A stretch of DNA of 23,366 nt from IMG/VR virus record IMGVR_UViG_3300030102_002542, positions 1-23,366 of that record. One strand, 5' to 3'. The number at the start of each line of letters is the position of its first letter. Positions within the stretch are counted from its first letter, which is position 1. Positions 6,219 through 13,025 of this stretch are shown piece by piece. A program made the translations under genes and the position numbers. The notes under the pieces are model-generated. The model searched no databases, was not told where the DNA came from, and saw only the letters and a program-made list of their open reading frames with translations. The stretch comes from a virus.

Positions 6219-7069
6219 CTTAATTCACTTAATGGATCCTTTCCATATATCTCAAATCCTTTCCCCCAATTGAAATCACAAAATACATATTGGTCAAGCA
6301 TGGTTTGCTCTCCTCCTGTATCCCTATCTTTAATCTTGTCTATGCTTACCAAAGTTACAAATTTCATTGTATCATGTTTGACAAGCCTGTGAATCGTAAT
6401 GAAATCGTCGCACCGATTCAGAAAACTCTTGCCTCCCTCAACATAGGCAGCCATTGGTGGTCTTAAATGCCCTTCCCACATATGCCCTTTAGGAAATAGA
6501 TTCCCTTGCCTTCCACTCTCTGATGTTGGATGGGTGCTGATGTAGATTGTCTTTCCACTCTCATTGACGAACTGCCTTGCCATATTTAAAAATTCATAGT
6601 TCCCCTCATAACCATATTGTCTTGTTAGTCCGGTATACGGGTCTATTAGGAAAGCATCTGCATCAGACTTCTCAAATTCTTTGAGCAACTGCTCAGGAGT
6701 ATATTGTCTGCTGTTATCTATGAAGTCAAAATACTGCTCTAAGTATGCAGAGCAATTTATTATCTCTTGCTCTTTTAACTCAAGGAATGGTTTGCCTTTG
6801 TACATCTGAATCAAGTCTCTCATGATTTGCCCGTATTGATTCTCACCTGCCCATAAACAAAATCTCTTTTGATGCCTCAATGCAACGCAAAGAAAATACC
6901 AAAAGATCCAATATGACTTGCCGACATTATCGTGTCCAAGAATAATGTTGAGCTGCTTTTGTTTGAATACAATATAATTATCCAAATCACAATCAATCTT
7001 CAATCCTTGTTTGATTCTTCCAAATCTATAATCCAATAAATATTTTGCTTGTTGCCCCTTACTTAACAT
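6215..7069 (-). CDS. RecA/DnaB-fold ATPase, probable replicative helicase
   Basis: This encodes 284 residues. The Walker A motif GHDNVGKS is at residues 45-52, preceded by NIIL, and the Walker B-like strand AFLIDPYTGL is at about 139-148. A sensor-like segment YISTHPTSESGRQG follows near residue 180. This is the layout of single-domain RecA/KaiC/DnaB-type ATPases (AAA_25-like) that act as phage helicases or helicase loaders. It is shorter than full DnaB (about 450 residues) and lacks an N-terminal primase-binding domain. The partner may be the DUF6291-like protein whose gene overlaps it by 11 bp. Expected role: unwinding at the phage origin. Confidence 0.82.
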   Translation of the reverse strand: MLSKGQQAKYLLDYRFGRIKQGLKIDCDLDNYIVFKQKQLNIILGHDNVGKSYWIFWYFLCVALRHQKRFCLWAGENQYGQIMRDLIQMYKGKPFLELKEQEIINCSAYLEQYFDFIDNSRQYTPEQLLKEFEKSDADAFLIDPYTGLTRQYGYEGNYEFLNMARQFVNESGKTIYISTHPTSESGRQGNLFPKGHMWEGHLRPPMAAYVEGGKSFLNRCDDFITIHRLVKHDTMKFVTLVSIDKIKDRDTGGEQTMLDQYVFCDFNWGKGFEIYGKDPLSELR

Positions 7070-7628
7070 ATCCCAGTTCTTTTGCTTGTTTAGTTAGTTT
7101 ATCTTCAGGCTCATTTTTTGGTAATCTCTTGAGCCAATTCTTTGCAGTCAAATATAGGGATTTGTATTTAGTGTTTTGTTTAAAGTTTTCTATTGCATCC
7201 AAAGTCTCATCAATCTGCTCCTTGCTGTAAATAGTGTTTAACTTTTTATAATTAGAATTAGACAAATACAAATGAGCAAAGCTCCTATATATATCTGTAT
7301 TATTTTCATTAACACTAACACTAACACTATCAGCTTTTTTGGGTTTTTGAAAAAAGGCTTGGGTTTTTTGGGTTTTTTTTGGTCTCCCTCCTTTCATTCC
7401 ATTCTCTTTTTGCTTGTCAATATAGACATTGTATTTCTTCAAATCACGTTTTAAGGCTTGTCTGATGCCCTCAAAAGCAATATCAATTATAAATTCAGCC
7501 TCTGGATCCTCATCAGCACAATAGGAATACACATGCTTTATCAATTTTCCTGCCTGTTCATCACTCAATTTGTCAAATATTCCTCTTTGATCCATATAAA
7601 GGATAAAGCTTTTCTTGTCTTTTGCCAT
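7059..7628 (-). CDS. DUF6291-like replication protein (primosome/initiator type)
   Basis: This encodes 189 residues. The N-terminal domain (KSFILYMDQRGIFDKLSDEQ, then AGKLIKHVYSYCADEDPE) and the basic segment KENGMKGGRPKK are typical of DUF6291 proteins in Bacteroidota phages, which are usually encoded just before a helicase. A low-complexity linker (about 80-105, including SVSVSV) joins a C-terminal helical domain (YSKEQIDETLDAIENFKQ, then LYLTAKNWLKR) that resembles the C-terminal part of DnaD/initiator-like proteins. It is the first gene after a 188-bp non-coding leader with a promoter-like box and a hairpin-T9 element. Origin recognition or helicase loading is inferred from family context. 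Confidence 0.76.
   Translation of the reverse strand: MAKDKKSFILYMDQRGIFDKLSDEQAGKLIKHVYSYCADEDPEAEFIIDIAFEGIRQALKRDLKKYNVYIDKQKENGMKGGRPKKTQKTQAFFQKPKKADSVSVSVNENNTDIYRSFAHLYLSNSNYKKLNTIYSKEQIDETLDAIENFKQNTKYKSLYLTAKNWLKRLPKNEPEDKLTKQAKELGYVK
7310..7383. repeat. Short tandem and homopolymer repeats inside the DUF6291-like gene
   Basis: On the plus strand TAACAC is repeated three times (7310-7327) and encodes the SVSVSV stretch. Close by (about 7336-7383) are several runs of T6-T8 separated by GGG, which on the coding strand give runs of A and AAACCCAA repeats. Both sit in the linker between the two domains. Such tracts can slip during replication or translation. Confidence 0.7.
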
Positions 7629-7638
7629 AATTTTCTAT

Positions 7639-7691
7639 AAAAAAAAACGACACGCTTTCAGGATGTGGCGGCCCTACTCACGCATCGTGTT
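7639..7691 (-). promoter_or_regulatory. GC-rich leader hairpin plus T9: attenuator or terminator before the replication operon
   Basis: On the minus strand ACACG (7690-7686) pairs with CGTGT (7654-7650), enclosing a GC-rich segment in which GATG (7686-7683) or other parts can pair internally with CATC (7665-7662). The outer stem is followed within a few bases by nine T (7647-7639). The element lies only 11 bp before the ATG of the replication gene and downstream of a promoter-like box. It is the only GC-rich non-coding patch in this AT-rich region. It may stop transcripts from the upstream small genes, or work as a conditional attenuator in the leader. Confidence 0.5.
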
Positions 7692-7816
7692 AAATAAACC
7701 AATAAAACATTTGTATAGCCACAAATATACATTTTTTTATGATATGATAATTAATTATTGTGAATCTCCATAAATCCAGCAGATAATTATTGCATAAATA
7801 TATTCAAATATTTTTC
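7692..7816 (-). promoter_or_regulatory. AT-rich control region with promoter-like box and palindrome
   Basis: This is the rest of the 188-bp gap (7629-7816). Minus-strand TATATTTG at 7729-7722 is an exact TAnnTTTG -7 box, but no TTTG is found at the right distance upstream. A perfect 12-bp palindrome, ATAATTAATTAT (7747-7758), sits where the -33 box would be and could be an operator, although AT-only palindromes arise easily. A related GATAATTATTG lies at about 7781-7791. The AT-richness in front of replication genes would also suit an origin; no iterons are visible. Confidence 0.42.
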
Positions 7817-8065
7817 TCATGAGTTTATTTTTTCAATTTTTACAATCAAACCTTCCCATTTATCCCATACTTTTATTGCCTCAGCTCTATCCAAAGCCAC
7901 AACATAATCAATTGCTTGAATAGGATTATCCATCTCTTGGCTGTTTTTAAAATATCTGTATTTTATTCTAAAGACATTCATGTTATTATTCTCTTTTTTT
8001 ACTCTTTGGGAATATAAATACAGGTTGAAATTATCCCATTGTTCAATATTTAATTTATGTGCCAT
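7817..8065 (-). CDS. Small hypothetical protein
   Basis: This encodes 82 residues from the first ATG. An internal Met at residue 29 (MNVFRIKYRYF) would give a 54-residue protein and may be the true start, because the segment from there on looks like one compact domain (strand, turn, helix with ALDRAEAIKVWDKWE, strand GLIVKIEKI). I keep the longer form because its start lies 4 bp after the preceding stop with an A-rich leader. No family is recognised. Confidence 0.6.
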   Translation of the reverse strand: MAHKLNIEQWDNFNLYLYSQRVKKENNNMNVFRIKYRYFKNSQEMDNPIQAIDYVVALDRAEAIKVWDKWEGLIVKIEKINS

Positions 8066-8069
8066 TTGT

Positions 8070-8267
8070 TTATAAGTTAGTTATATGTTTCTTTGCTTTT
8101 TGTTTCATGTATGCAATATCAAGCCACTCTAATAAGTCTATTGTATTAAACCAAACAGTGAACTCTTTGCCATGCTCATCAGTGCCTGAGAGACAGGTTT
8201 CATTGTCCTCAGTAGACATGAATGTATTTATATCATTCATCCTTTTTATAATATCCTTTTTACTCAT
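8070..8267 (-). CDS. Small acidic hypothetical protein
   Basis: This encodes 65 residues: a short N-terminal helix, an acidic middle (STEDNETCLSGTDEHGKEF), a strand and a Trp-containing helix (TIDLLEWLDIAYMKQK). It is not recognised. The ATG follows the stop of the 36-aa membrane gene by 1 bp, and the next gene starts 4 bp after its stop, so it belongs to the operon started by the promoter at 8694-8724. Confidence 0.6.
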   Translation of the reverse strand: MSKKDIIKRMNDINTFMSTEDNETCLSGTDEHGKEFTVWFNTIDLLEWLDIAYMKQKAKKHITNL

Positions 8268-8268
8268 C

Positions 8269-8379
8269 TTAAACAGTGATTAAATTCATGATAAAATAAT
8301 ATCCTATCCAAACAGACCATATGAATAATGCTGCTGTCAATAGTTCTCTTTTTGCTTCTTTCCTTTCTTGATTATTCAT
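8269..8379 (-). CDS. 36-aa single-span membrane protein
   Basis: I read this small frame by hand: it starts MNNQERKEAKREL and continues as a hydrophobic helix of about 20 residues (LTAALFIWSVWIGYYFIMN), ending LITV. A basic N-terminus followed by one membrane span suggests an N-in orientation. The stop lies 1 bp before the next ATG and the start lies 3 bp after the previous stop, so it fits the gap between two genes exactly. The function is unknown; tiny membrane proteins in early phage regions often affect host envelope, exclusion or lysis. Confidence 0.66.
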   Translation of the reverse strand: MNNQERKEAKRELLTAALFIWSVWIGYYFIMNLITV

Positions 8380-8382
8380 GTC

Positions 8383-8667
8383 TTATTGTTTTAGGGTTTT
8401 TAACTTTGCTTTTATATCATCAAGGCTGATGGTATTTATTGCATACTCAAAGAATAATCTCTTTCTGATTTTATCCTGCTCACTCATAGCCTCTTTCAAT
8501 TCTGCTATCTCTTGCTTCCAAATGATCCTGTTCTCTCTCATAGTTCCTCCCATACCTTTTAAGGAGTCCTCAAGCATTTCAATAAGTTTCAGATTTGTTT
8601 CTCTTGCTGTTTCTATATCCAAGAGCATTTGAGTCAATTCGACTCTTGACAATTTGTCTTTCATCAT
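8383..8667 (-). CDS. Coiled-coil hypothetical protein, first gene of the accessory/replication unit
   Basis: This encodes 94 residues (93 if the second of two adjacent Met codons is used). It is almost fully helical: RVELTQMLLDIETARETNLK, then a Gly-containing break (KGMGGTMRE) and a second helix (WKQEIAELKEAMSEQDKIRK), an arrangement that would form a helical hairpin. No family is recognised. It is the first gene downstream of the best host-type promoter in the window, so it is probably expressed early. Confidence 0.64.
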   Translation of the reverse strand: MMKDKLSRVELTQMLLDIETARETNLKLIEMLEDSLKGMGGTMRENRIIWKQEIAELKEAMSEQDKIRKRLFFEYAINTISLDDIKAKLKTLKQ

Positions 8668-8693
8668 GTATTGTTTAATTGTTAGTAATGATT

Positions 8694-8724
8694 CAAATCT
8701 ATAAAAAAATTTGTTTATTCCAAA
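8694..8724 (-). promoter_or_regulatory. Strong Bacteroidota-type promoter for the accessory/replication genes
   Basis: On the minus strand TTTG (8724-8721) is followed after 19 bp by TAGATTTG (8701-8694). This matches both the -33 (TTTG) and -7 (TAnnTTTG) elements of Bacteroidota primary promoters at the expected spacing. The predicted start of transcription is near 8688, about 20 nt before the ATG at 8667. The spacer contains a T7 run. Confidence 0.75.
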
Positions 8725-8731
8725 CTTTTTA

Positions 8732-9766
8732 CTAAAAAATATGCGTGAGCCTTGCTATTTGACCATGATCTTTGTGATGAATAAAGCCTTCAACAGCCTT
8801 TGGAGAATGTTGATATCCTTTGATATGATGCCATGAATCTGTCCCTGATGGAGAGCGTAAACTTTCAACTGTTACGCCGATGTAGTCTTTGCTCGATTTG
8901 TGATGTACATGATGAGTATAAACATATCTGTGCTTTGTTTTGCTCCATTCAATAGGATATTCTTGAGCCATTAACAAAGGCAAGTCCTGGACTTTAGCAC
9001 CATCTCCATGAGTAGTGCCTATGAGATTATATCCGTATTGATATCCTTTTCTATGAGATATACTGCAATCAAAAGTGATATTTTTGTTCTTCATAAACCA
9101 AGTCTTTATCACATCTGCCAAAAAGAATCCACTCATGTAGTCATGATTTGATGGATTGAAAGTAAAATGCACATCAGCAATGGTGATTAATTTCTCTAAT
9201 ATCTCAACATAGAGCTTCTTTGCAAGTAGAAAGTTGCTGTACCACATCCCATCTGTATCTTGACTTGTTCCTTTTGTTGTTGACCTCTTTGGATTATCAA
9301 TGTGCAGAATGTCATTACCTCCAATAAATAGCACTTTGTCAATGTTGAATCCTTGTGCCTTGTCTAAAATACCCTGAACTCCCTCCCTTACACGCTGCAC
9401 AGCTATCTGATTATTGTAATCTTCACCTGTCTCAAAGGCTTCTGAGAGCTTTCCAATATGAATATCAGCAGGATCCACAACTAAAAGGTGACCATCTGCA
9501 CATTTTTTCCTTTTTATTTTGGGATATTTAGGCACATATTGCTTTAATTCTTTGACAATTTCCTTTTGAAGTTGCTCCAATTCTTGGATATTTTTGCTCT
9601 TGAAGTCAGGATTTTGAAAGAAAAGACTTGCCTCTTTAGTTTTTAACCATCCATGCTTTACATCTTTGATATCAATTCCAGCATCTTTGGCTGATTCTTT
9701 GATTCCTCTGTATTCAAAAAGAACCTTTTGCTCATCCGGACTCAATCGATATCTGTTGTTTCTCAT
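8732..9766 (-). CDS. Calcineurin-like metallophosphoesterase
   Basis: This encodes 344 residues. The metal-binding blocks are in order: D101-x-H103 in VDPADIHIGKL, GGND at 149-152, NPSNHD at 204-209, THGD at 252-255, and the His cluster YTHHVHH at 283-289. These are the five motifs of the family, so it should be an active two-metal enzyme. The first 80 residues form a separate helical part (SPDEQKVLFEYRGIKESAKD) that looks like a helix-turn-helix or DNA-contact region. Known members act on nucleic acids or nucleotides; phage versions of this length are common in Bacteroidota phages without a tested substrate. The ATG overlaps the stop of the spanin gene (ATGA), so it is co-translated with the lysis cassette. 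Confidence 0.83.
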   Translation of the reverse strand: MRNNRYRLSPDEQKVLFEYRGIKESAKDAGIDIKDVKHGWLKTKEASLFFQNPDFKSKNIQELEQLQKEIVKELKQYVPKYPKIKRKKCADGHLLVVDPADIHIGKLSEAFETGEDYNNQIAVQRVREGVQGILDKAQGFNIDKVLFIGGNDILHIDNPKRSTTKGTSQDTDGMWYSNFLLAKKLYVEILEKLITIADVHFTFNPSNHDYMSGFFLADVIKTWFMKNKNITFDCSISHRKGYQYGYNLIGTTHGDGAKVQDLPLLMAQEYPIEWSKTKHRYVYTHHVHHKSSKDYIGVTVESLRSPSGTDSWHHIKGYQHSPKAVEGFIHHKDHGQIARLTHIF

Positions 9767-10173
9767 AGATATTTTTGAATCAATTTAAAAAGGACAAACA
9801 CCAACAAGCCTAAACCAAGTAAAGCAATCAGAAAACATTCCCAACAAGTCTTTTTAGATGCTCTTGCCTTTTGAACTTCCACTCTTTTGATGAGTCTCAA
9901 TGTATCCCTTTTGAGCTTGTATTCAATCCTTGTTTCCAATCTTGTTTGAGGCACATAAATATTTTTATAAAGTATCACAGTATCTTTTGAACTAAAGAAT
10001 TTCTCGTAAACGATTGTATCGTGTTTTATTACAGGAACTGAATCCAATGTTGTAATTCTTATCGTGTCGCTTGATATAAGCTCTTTTAAGCCTCTTTTGA
10101 CTGCCTTCTGATAGTGATACTTAGCAGAGCAAGAAAAAAGCGTTAAAACGCAAAATAAATAGAATATTCTCAT
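9763..10173 (-). CDS. Unimolecular spanin (u-spanin)-like lipoprotein
   Basis: This encodes 136 residues. The N-terminus is a lipoprotein signal with a lipobox ending at C15 (LTLFSC). The middle is rich in beta-prone and basic residues (SSDTIRITTLDSVPVIKHDT, then TRIEYKLKRDTLRLIKRVEV). The C-terminus has a clear membrane helix at about 113-131 (FLIALLGLGLLVFVLFKLI) with a basic end. A lipid anchor at one end and an inner-membrane helix at the other is the hallmark of u-spanins such as T1 gp11, which fuse the inner and outer membranes in the last step of lysis. It follows a holin and an endolysin directly, with ATGA overlap. I recognise it by architecture, not by strong sequence similarity. 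Confidence 0.78.
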   Translation of the reverse strand: MRIFYLFCVLTLFSCSAKYHYQKAVKRGLKELISSDTIRITTLDSVPVIKHDTIVYEKFFSSKDTVILYKNIYVPQTRLETRIEYKLKRDTLRLIKRVEVQKARASKKTCWECFLIALLGLGLLVFVLFKLIQKYL

Positions 10174-10808
10174 TTTTCAATTTCTTGAATCATTTCAAAG
10201 TGTATCTTAGCAATCCTATCTCTTCCTTCCTCACTCATGATTAAACGACATTCATTCTCATTTGTCATAAAGAAATTTTCACTCAATATCGCTGGCATTG
10301 CAGTATGAATTAAAACGTAAAAGTTTGCCTCTTTATCTGCATCACCATCTCTGTAATCTTTACGCATTCTGTACATAGGGAATTCAGCCTGTGCCTTTTG
10401 AAATAGAACTTCAGCAATCTCATCACTCTTTGTTTCTCCTCTGCTTGTGAAAACCTCCCATCCATTTGCACTCTCCTTATTAAATCCATTAGCATGAATT
10501 GAAACATAGATGCAAGGCTTTTCTGAGTCTCTGTATATCTCATTTGCCTTTGCTGTTCTTTTTGATAGACTCATATCTTCTTTAGTGTCTACCAAATTAA
10601 CACAATCAATATTAGCTTTTTTGCAGAGCTTCATTAATCTTTCAACAATTGCCCTGTTGAATTCTCCCTCAAATAGCTGAGATCCATCATCCCAAATTGG
10701 GGAACGCTTTCCAGGAGTCTGATAAACTCCATTGATTATCCCTCCATGCCCATTGTCAAAAATCCATAAATACTTTGAACTTGGTTTTTTGTTGTTACAG
10801 CTTTCCAT
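10170..10808 (-). CDS. N-acetylmuramoyl-L-alanine amidase endolysin (Amidase_3)
   Basis: This encodes 212 residues, one catalytic domain with no separate wall-binding repeat. Zinc ligands are H21 (DNGHGG), E47 (EGEFNRAIV) and H105 (VSIHANGF), and the catalytic glutamate is E177 (AILSENFFMTN). All key residues are present, so it should cleave the amide bond between the glycan and the stem peptide. There is no signal peptide, so it needs the holin encoded just upstream to reach the wall. It overlaps the holin gene by 14 bp and the spanin gene by 4 bp. Confidence 0.92.
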   Translation of the reverse strand: MESCNNKKPSSKYLWIFDNGHGGIINGVYQTPGKRSPIWDDGSQLFEGEFNRAIVERLMKLCKKANIDCVNLVDTKEDMSLSKRTAKANEIYRDSEKPCIYVSIHANGFNKESANGWEVFTSRGETKSDEIAEVLFQKAQAEFPMYRMRKDYRDGDADKEANFYVLIHTAMPAILSENFFMTNENECRLIMSEEGRDRIAKIHFEMIQEIEK

Positions 10809-11271
10809 TTTTGTTGATGTTTTTAAACTCTTGAGTAACCTCTTTAGCTCTGCTAAAAAGATTTTTCAATGATTGAAACAAATCGATCCCTTTTATCGCT
10901 CGATAGTTCTCATTTATACTAATGACTTCAATTGATACCAAAGTCAATGCTAACATTTTAGTTGTAAGCATATCAATTGAAAAGAATGATTTGACTATAT
11001 CATTAACAAGAAAATAATCAATCAGATAAAAGAGCATTACAGTCACCTCATATAAAAGTATCTTTGAGATAATTGCAGAGAGCCTTCTGCTTGTTATTGG
11101 AGTTTTGAGTTTCTTGGCTTTCCATATTCCTGTAATAGTATCCAGGAGAACAGATGCTGCAATTAAAATTAGGATCCCAATGATGGGTAAAAAGAATGAT
11201 AGAACAATAGACATAAGCTGTGTTGAATAAGTTTGTAATTTAGCCACTAATAGTATAACCTGTGTCTTCAT
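10795..11271 (-). CDS. Holin (Phage_holin_4/toxin-secretion type)
   Basis: This encodes 158 residues with three or more hydrophobic spans, at about 20-44 (SIVLSFFLPIIGILILIAAS), 68-90 and 103-119. The loop DTITGIWKAKKLKTPITSRR after the first span is the characteristic 'D--TG--KA------S----' pattern of the holin-4 family, which also includes TcdE-like holins. The C-terminus is basic and cytoplasmic. It lies between a 51-aa membrane protein gene (ATGA overlap) and the amidase gene, forming a lysis cassette. Its timing of pore formation would decide lysis. Confidence 0.84.
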   Translation of the reverse strand: MKTQVILLVAKLQTYSTQLMSIVLSFFLPIIGILILIAASVLLDTITGIWKAKKLKTPITSRRLSAIISKILLYEVTVMLFYLIDYFLVNDIVKSFFSIDMLTTKMLALTLVSIEVISINENYRAIKGIDLFQSLKNLFSRAKEVTQEFKNINKNGKL

Positions 11272-11423
11272 GATTCTATTTGTTCTACCAATAGGTAAGT
11301 TATATAAATTCCGAGAAATCCCCCAAGACTTTGTACGTATAATTGCCCACTAAAGAGCATTGTCAAGGTTGCAAAATAACCTGCAACAAAATACAATATG
11401 GCAAGGACGTTTGCGTGTTTCAT
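11268..11423 (-). CDS. 51-aa two-span membrane protein, candidate second holin or antiholin
   Basis: This small frame was read by hand: it begins MKHANVLAILYFVAGYFATL, and a second hydrophobic segment (LGGFLGIYITYLLVE) follows a short polar turn. Two membrane spans with a basic start and an acidic end (VEQIES) fit a small holin or an antiholin. The start overlaps the stop of the upstream gene (ATGA) and the stop overlaps the start of the holin gene (ATGA), so it fills the gap precisely and is translated with the cassette. No family is recognised. Confidence 0.78.
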   Translation of the reverse strand: MKHANVLAILYFVAGYFATLTMLFSGQLYVQSLGGFLGIYITYLLVEQIES

Positions 11424-11674
11424 ATTTCTTCAGATTCCCCAAACCAAAATGGCGTTAGCATTAAATCAAGGCAACCTCTATGAGATAAAATTTGTACTGG
11501 TTCAACTGTTCCATCTGCTATAAAGGTAGGTATTGAATTGTATTTAATTACAAACTGAGTTTCGTCTACTGACTTAACAATAGTATCTGCACTTGTCTCT
11601 CCCACTTGAGCAAAGTCAATACTTGCCAAGTCTTTAGTTTTTATTATTGCGTATGTTTCTGCTATTTTTTTCAT
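11420..11674 (-). CDS. Small hypothetical protein between fibre and lysis genes
   Basis: This encodes 84 residues and is beta-rich: TYAIIKTKDLASIDFAQVGE, VKSVDETQFVIKYN, and a C-terminal hydrophobic/aromatic end (LMLTPFWFGESEEI). No signal peptide or membrane helix. It begins 6 bp after the LamG gene and overlaps the next membrane gene by ATGA. It might be a fibre-assembly or tail-tip component from position, but the sequence itself does not say. Confidence 0.62.
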   Translation of the reverse strand: MKKIAETYAIIKTKDLASIDFAQVGETSADTIVKSVDETQFVIKYNSIPTFIADGTVEPVQILSHRGCLDLMLTPFWFGESEEI

Positions 11675-11680
11675 ATCTGT

Positions 11681-12499
11681 TTAGCTTGGTACATCAGTAC
11701 TAAATGTTGTAAAGTTTTCCATTGATCCCGTATTGTCTGCGCTTCCGTTATCTGTTAGCGATGGACTTGTATCGCCGTCACCGCACCGCCACCAACTCAC
11801 CGGACTTAATGACGATAAATCCGATGGCGCACCGCTATTATAAATTGTAGAAATGTTTGCACTTTGGTCACTATTCCAAATAGCTACCTCATCAATTTTA
11901 CCATTCCAAAAAGCACGTTGCGCAACATTGCTTCCATTCCTTCTGCCTAACTGAAGGATATCAGAGCCATTGTCAATTGTACCACCGCCACCGCTATTTG
12001 TGTTTTCTAAAACTCCATTGATATAAATCTTCAAATCTGTTCCTGTATTTACTCCCATCACATGAAACCAAGCACCTGTATTCACTGCTGTTGTACCTTT
12101 AGTAGATGTAAATGTTCCACTCTTATAAATACCAATCCCAACAGAGTTTCCTGCTGAACTCATAAAGAATAAATAACTTCTTTTACTTGCCTTTCCAACA
12201 GAGTCCTTTCCAACTATTGCCTTAGTTGATCCGCTGCTTGTCGTTTTAACCCAAGCAGATATAGTCATTGCACCCGTAATTTGTAGGCTTGAATCATTAC
12301 CACAGTCAACAGAATCATCCACTCCATCTAATTCTATGCTTTTAGTATTTGCAAAAGCTGCTGTCGTTCCCAAATTAGTATCCCCACTTGAGCTTGAGTC
12401 ATATATTTCTCCCCAATTATTGGTAGCTGTGGTTTTACCCTTCCCCCAATTGTTGGTATTATTAACCGCTCCCTGCCCCCATCCGTTTGTAACTGCCAT
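11681..12499 (-). CDS. Fibre or receptor-binding protein with LamG/ConA-like lectin domain
   Basis: This encodes 272 residues. The N-terminus has a short repeat, NGWGQG, NNWGKG, NNWGE, spaced about every 10 residues, a pattern I associate with virion fibre anchors in Bacteroidota phages. Residues about 53-215 form a LamG (concanavalin A-like) domain: SIELDGVDDSVDCGND at the start, MTISAWVKT, the strand DLKIYINGVLEN, and GKIDEVAIWN near the end. A C-terminal part (SPVSWWRCGDGDTSPSLTDN) is typical of LamG_3-containing phage proteins. Such domains bind sugars on the host surface. It follows another fibre-like gene and precedes the lysis cassette, the usual position of host-range proteins. Confidence 0.84.
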   Translation of the reverse strand: MAVTNGWGQGAVNNTNNWGKGKTTATNNWGEIYDSSSSGDTNLGTTAAFANTKSIELDGVDDSVDCGNDSSLQITGAMTISAWVKTTSSGSTKAIVGKDSVGKASKRSYLFFMSSAGNSVGIGIYKSGTFTSTKGTTAVNTGAWFHVMGVNTGTDLKIYINGVLENTNSGGGGTIDNGSDILQLGRRNGSNVAQRAFWNGKIDEVAIWNSDQSANISTIYNSGAPSDLSSLSPVSWWRCGDGDTSPSLTDNGSADNTGSMENFTTFSTDVPS

Positions 12500-12509
12500 T
12501 TTTCTAAAA

Positions 12510-12965
12510 TTAAGTTGTTATTGAACCAAATAAATACCATTCATCTGTTGCTACTTTTAATAGTGTAGCCGTTGCATATTGTGCTGATAGTTTAGATGCA
12601 CCTCCTGCTGCTCTTAAAGTAACACCACTTCCAGCAACTATTTGAGATTGTCCACTGTTGCTTTGAGTAATTTCAATTCGTGTTCCTGTAGGAAAAGCCA
12701 CTGAACTATTGGGAGGAATTGTGGTTACGTTTGCGCTTGAATCATCTAATTTCAAGAACTTGTTTGCATCTGCTAAAGCCAAAGTATTAGGAAAACTTGA
12801 TACAGCTCTTGTTGTGGTTAATTTAACACCATCAATAATCTCTGAGCCTGTAATGTGCTTACTATTAAATGCACCTCCTCCTGCACTCTCTGCTATTGCA
12901 AAGCGGTCAGTCGTTGCTATATTAGCCCCTTTTGCTGTTAGTGCGCTTATCTTTACATCTGCCAT
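12510..12965 (-). CDS. Fibre/tail-type virion structural protein
   Basis: This encodes 151 residues. The N-terminus MADVKISALTAKGANIATTD, followed by RFAIAESAGGG, is shared by many phage virion proteins. The C-terminal half has GTRIEITQSNSGQSQIVAG, then VTLRAAGGASKLSAQYATAT and DEWYLFGSI, a beta-rich fold common at the tips of phage fibre or decoration proteins. Together with the LamG gene 10 bp downstream it probably forms the fibre apparatus. A 60-bp gap upstream contains AT-rich sequence without a clear promoter box. Confidence 0.72.
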   Translation of the reverse strand: MADVKISALTAKGANIATTDRFAIAESAGGGAFNSKHITGSEIIDGVKLTTTRAVSSFPNTLALADANKFLKLDDSSANVTTIPPNSSVAFPTGTRIEITQSNSGQSQIVAGSGVTLRAAGGASKLSAQYATATLLKVATDEWYLFGSITT

Positions 12966-13025
12966 TCTCTAATTTTTTTAAATATATTTTGAGCTTTTCC
13001 TCATTACTTTTTTTTGCCTTGTATC

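Noticed and set aside
7650-7690. Known self-cleaving ribozyme (hammerhead, twister, HDV-like) in the replication leader
   Set aside because: The conserved core sequences of these classes could not be matched by eye; only the hairpin-T9 structure is supported.
7692-7816. Replication origin with iterons
   Set aside because: The region is AT-rich and upstream of replication genes, but no regular repeats or DnaA-type boxes were visible, so it is not annotated as an origin.
12334-12540. Minus-strand frames inside other genes (552-749, 10310-10543, 12334-12540, 19869-20057)
   Set aside because: They overlap convincing genes (CGCD protein, amidase, LamG protein, tape measure) in another frame and show no domain or independent start signal.
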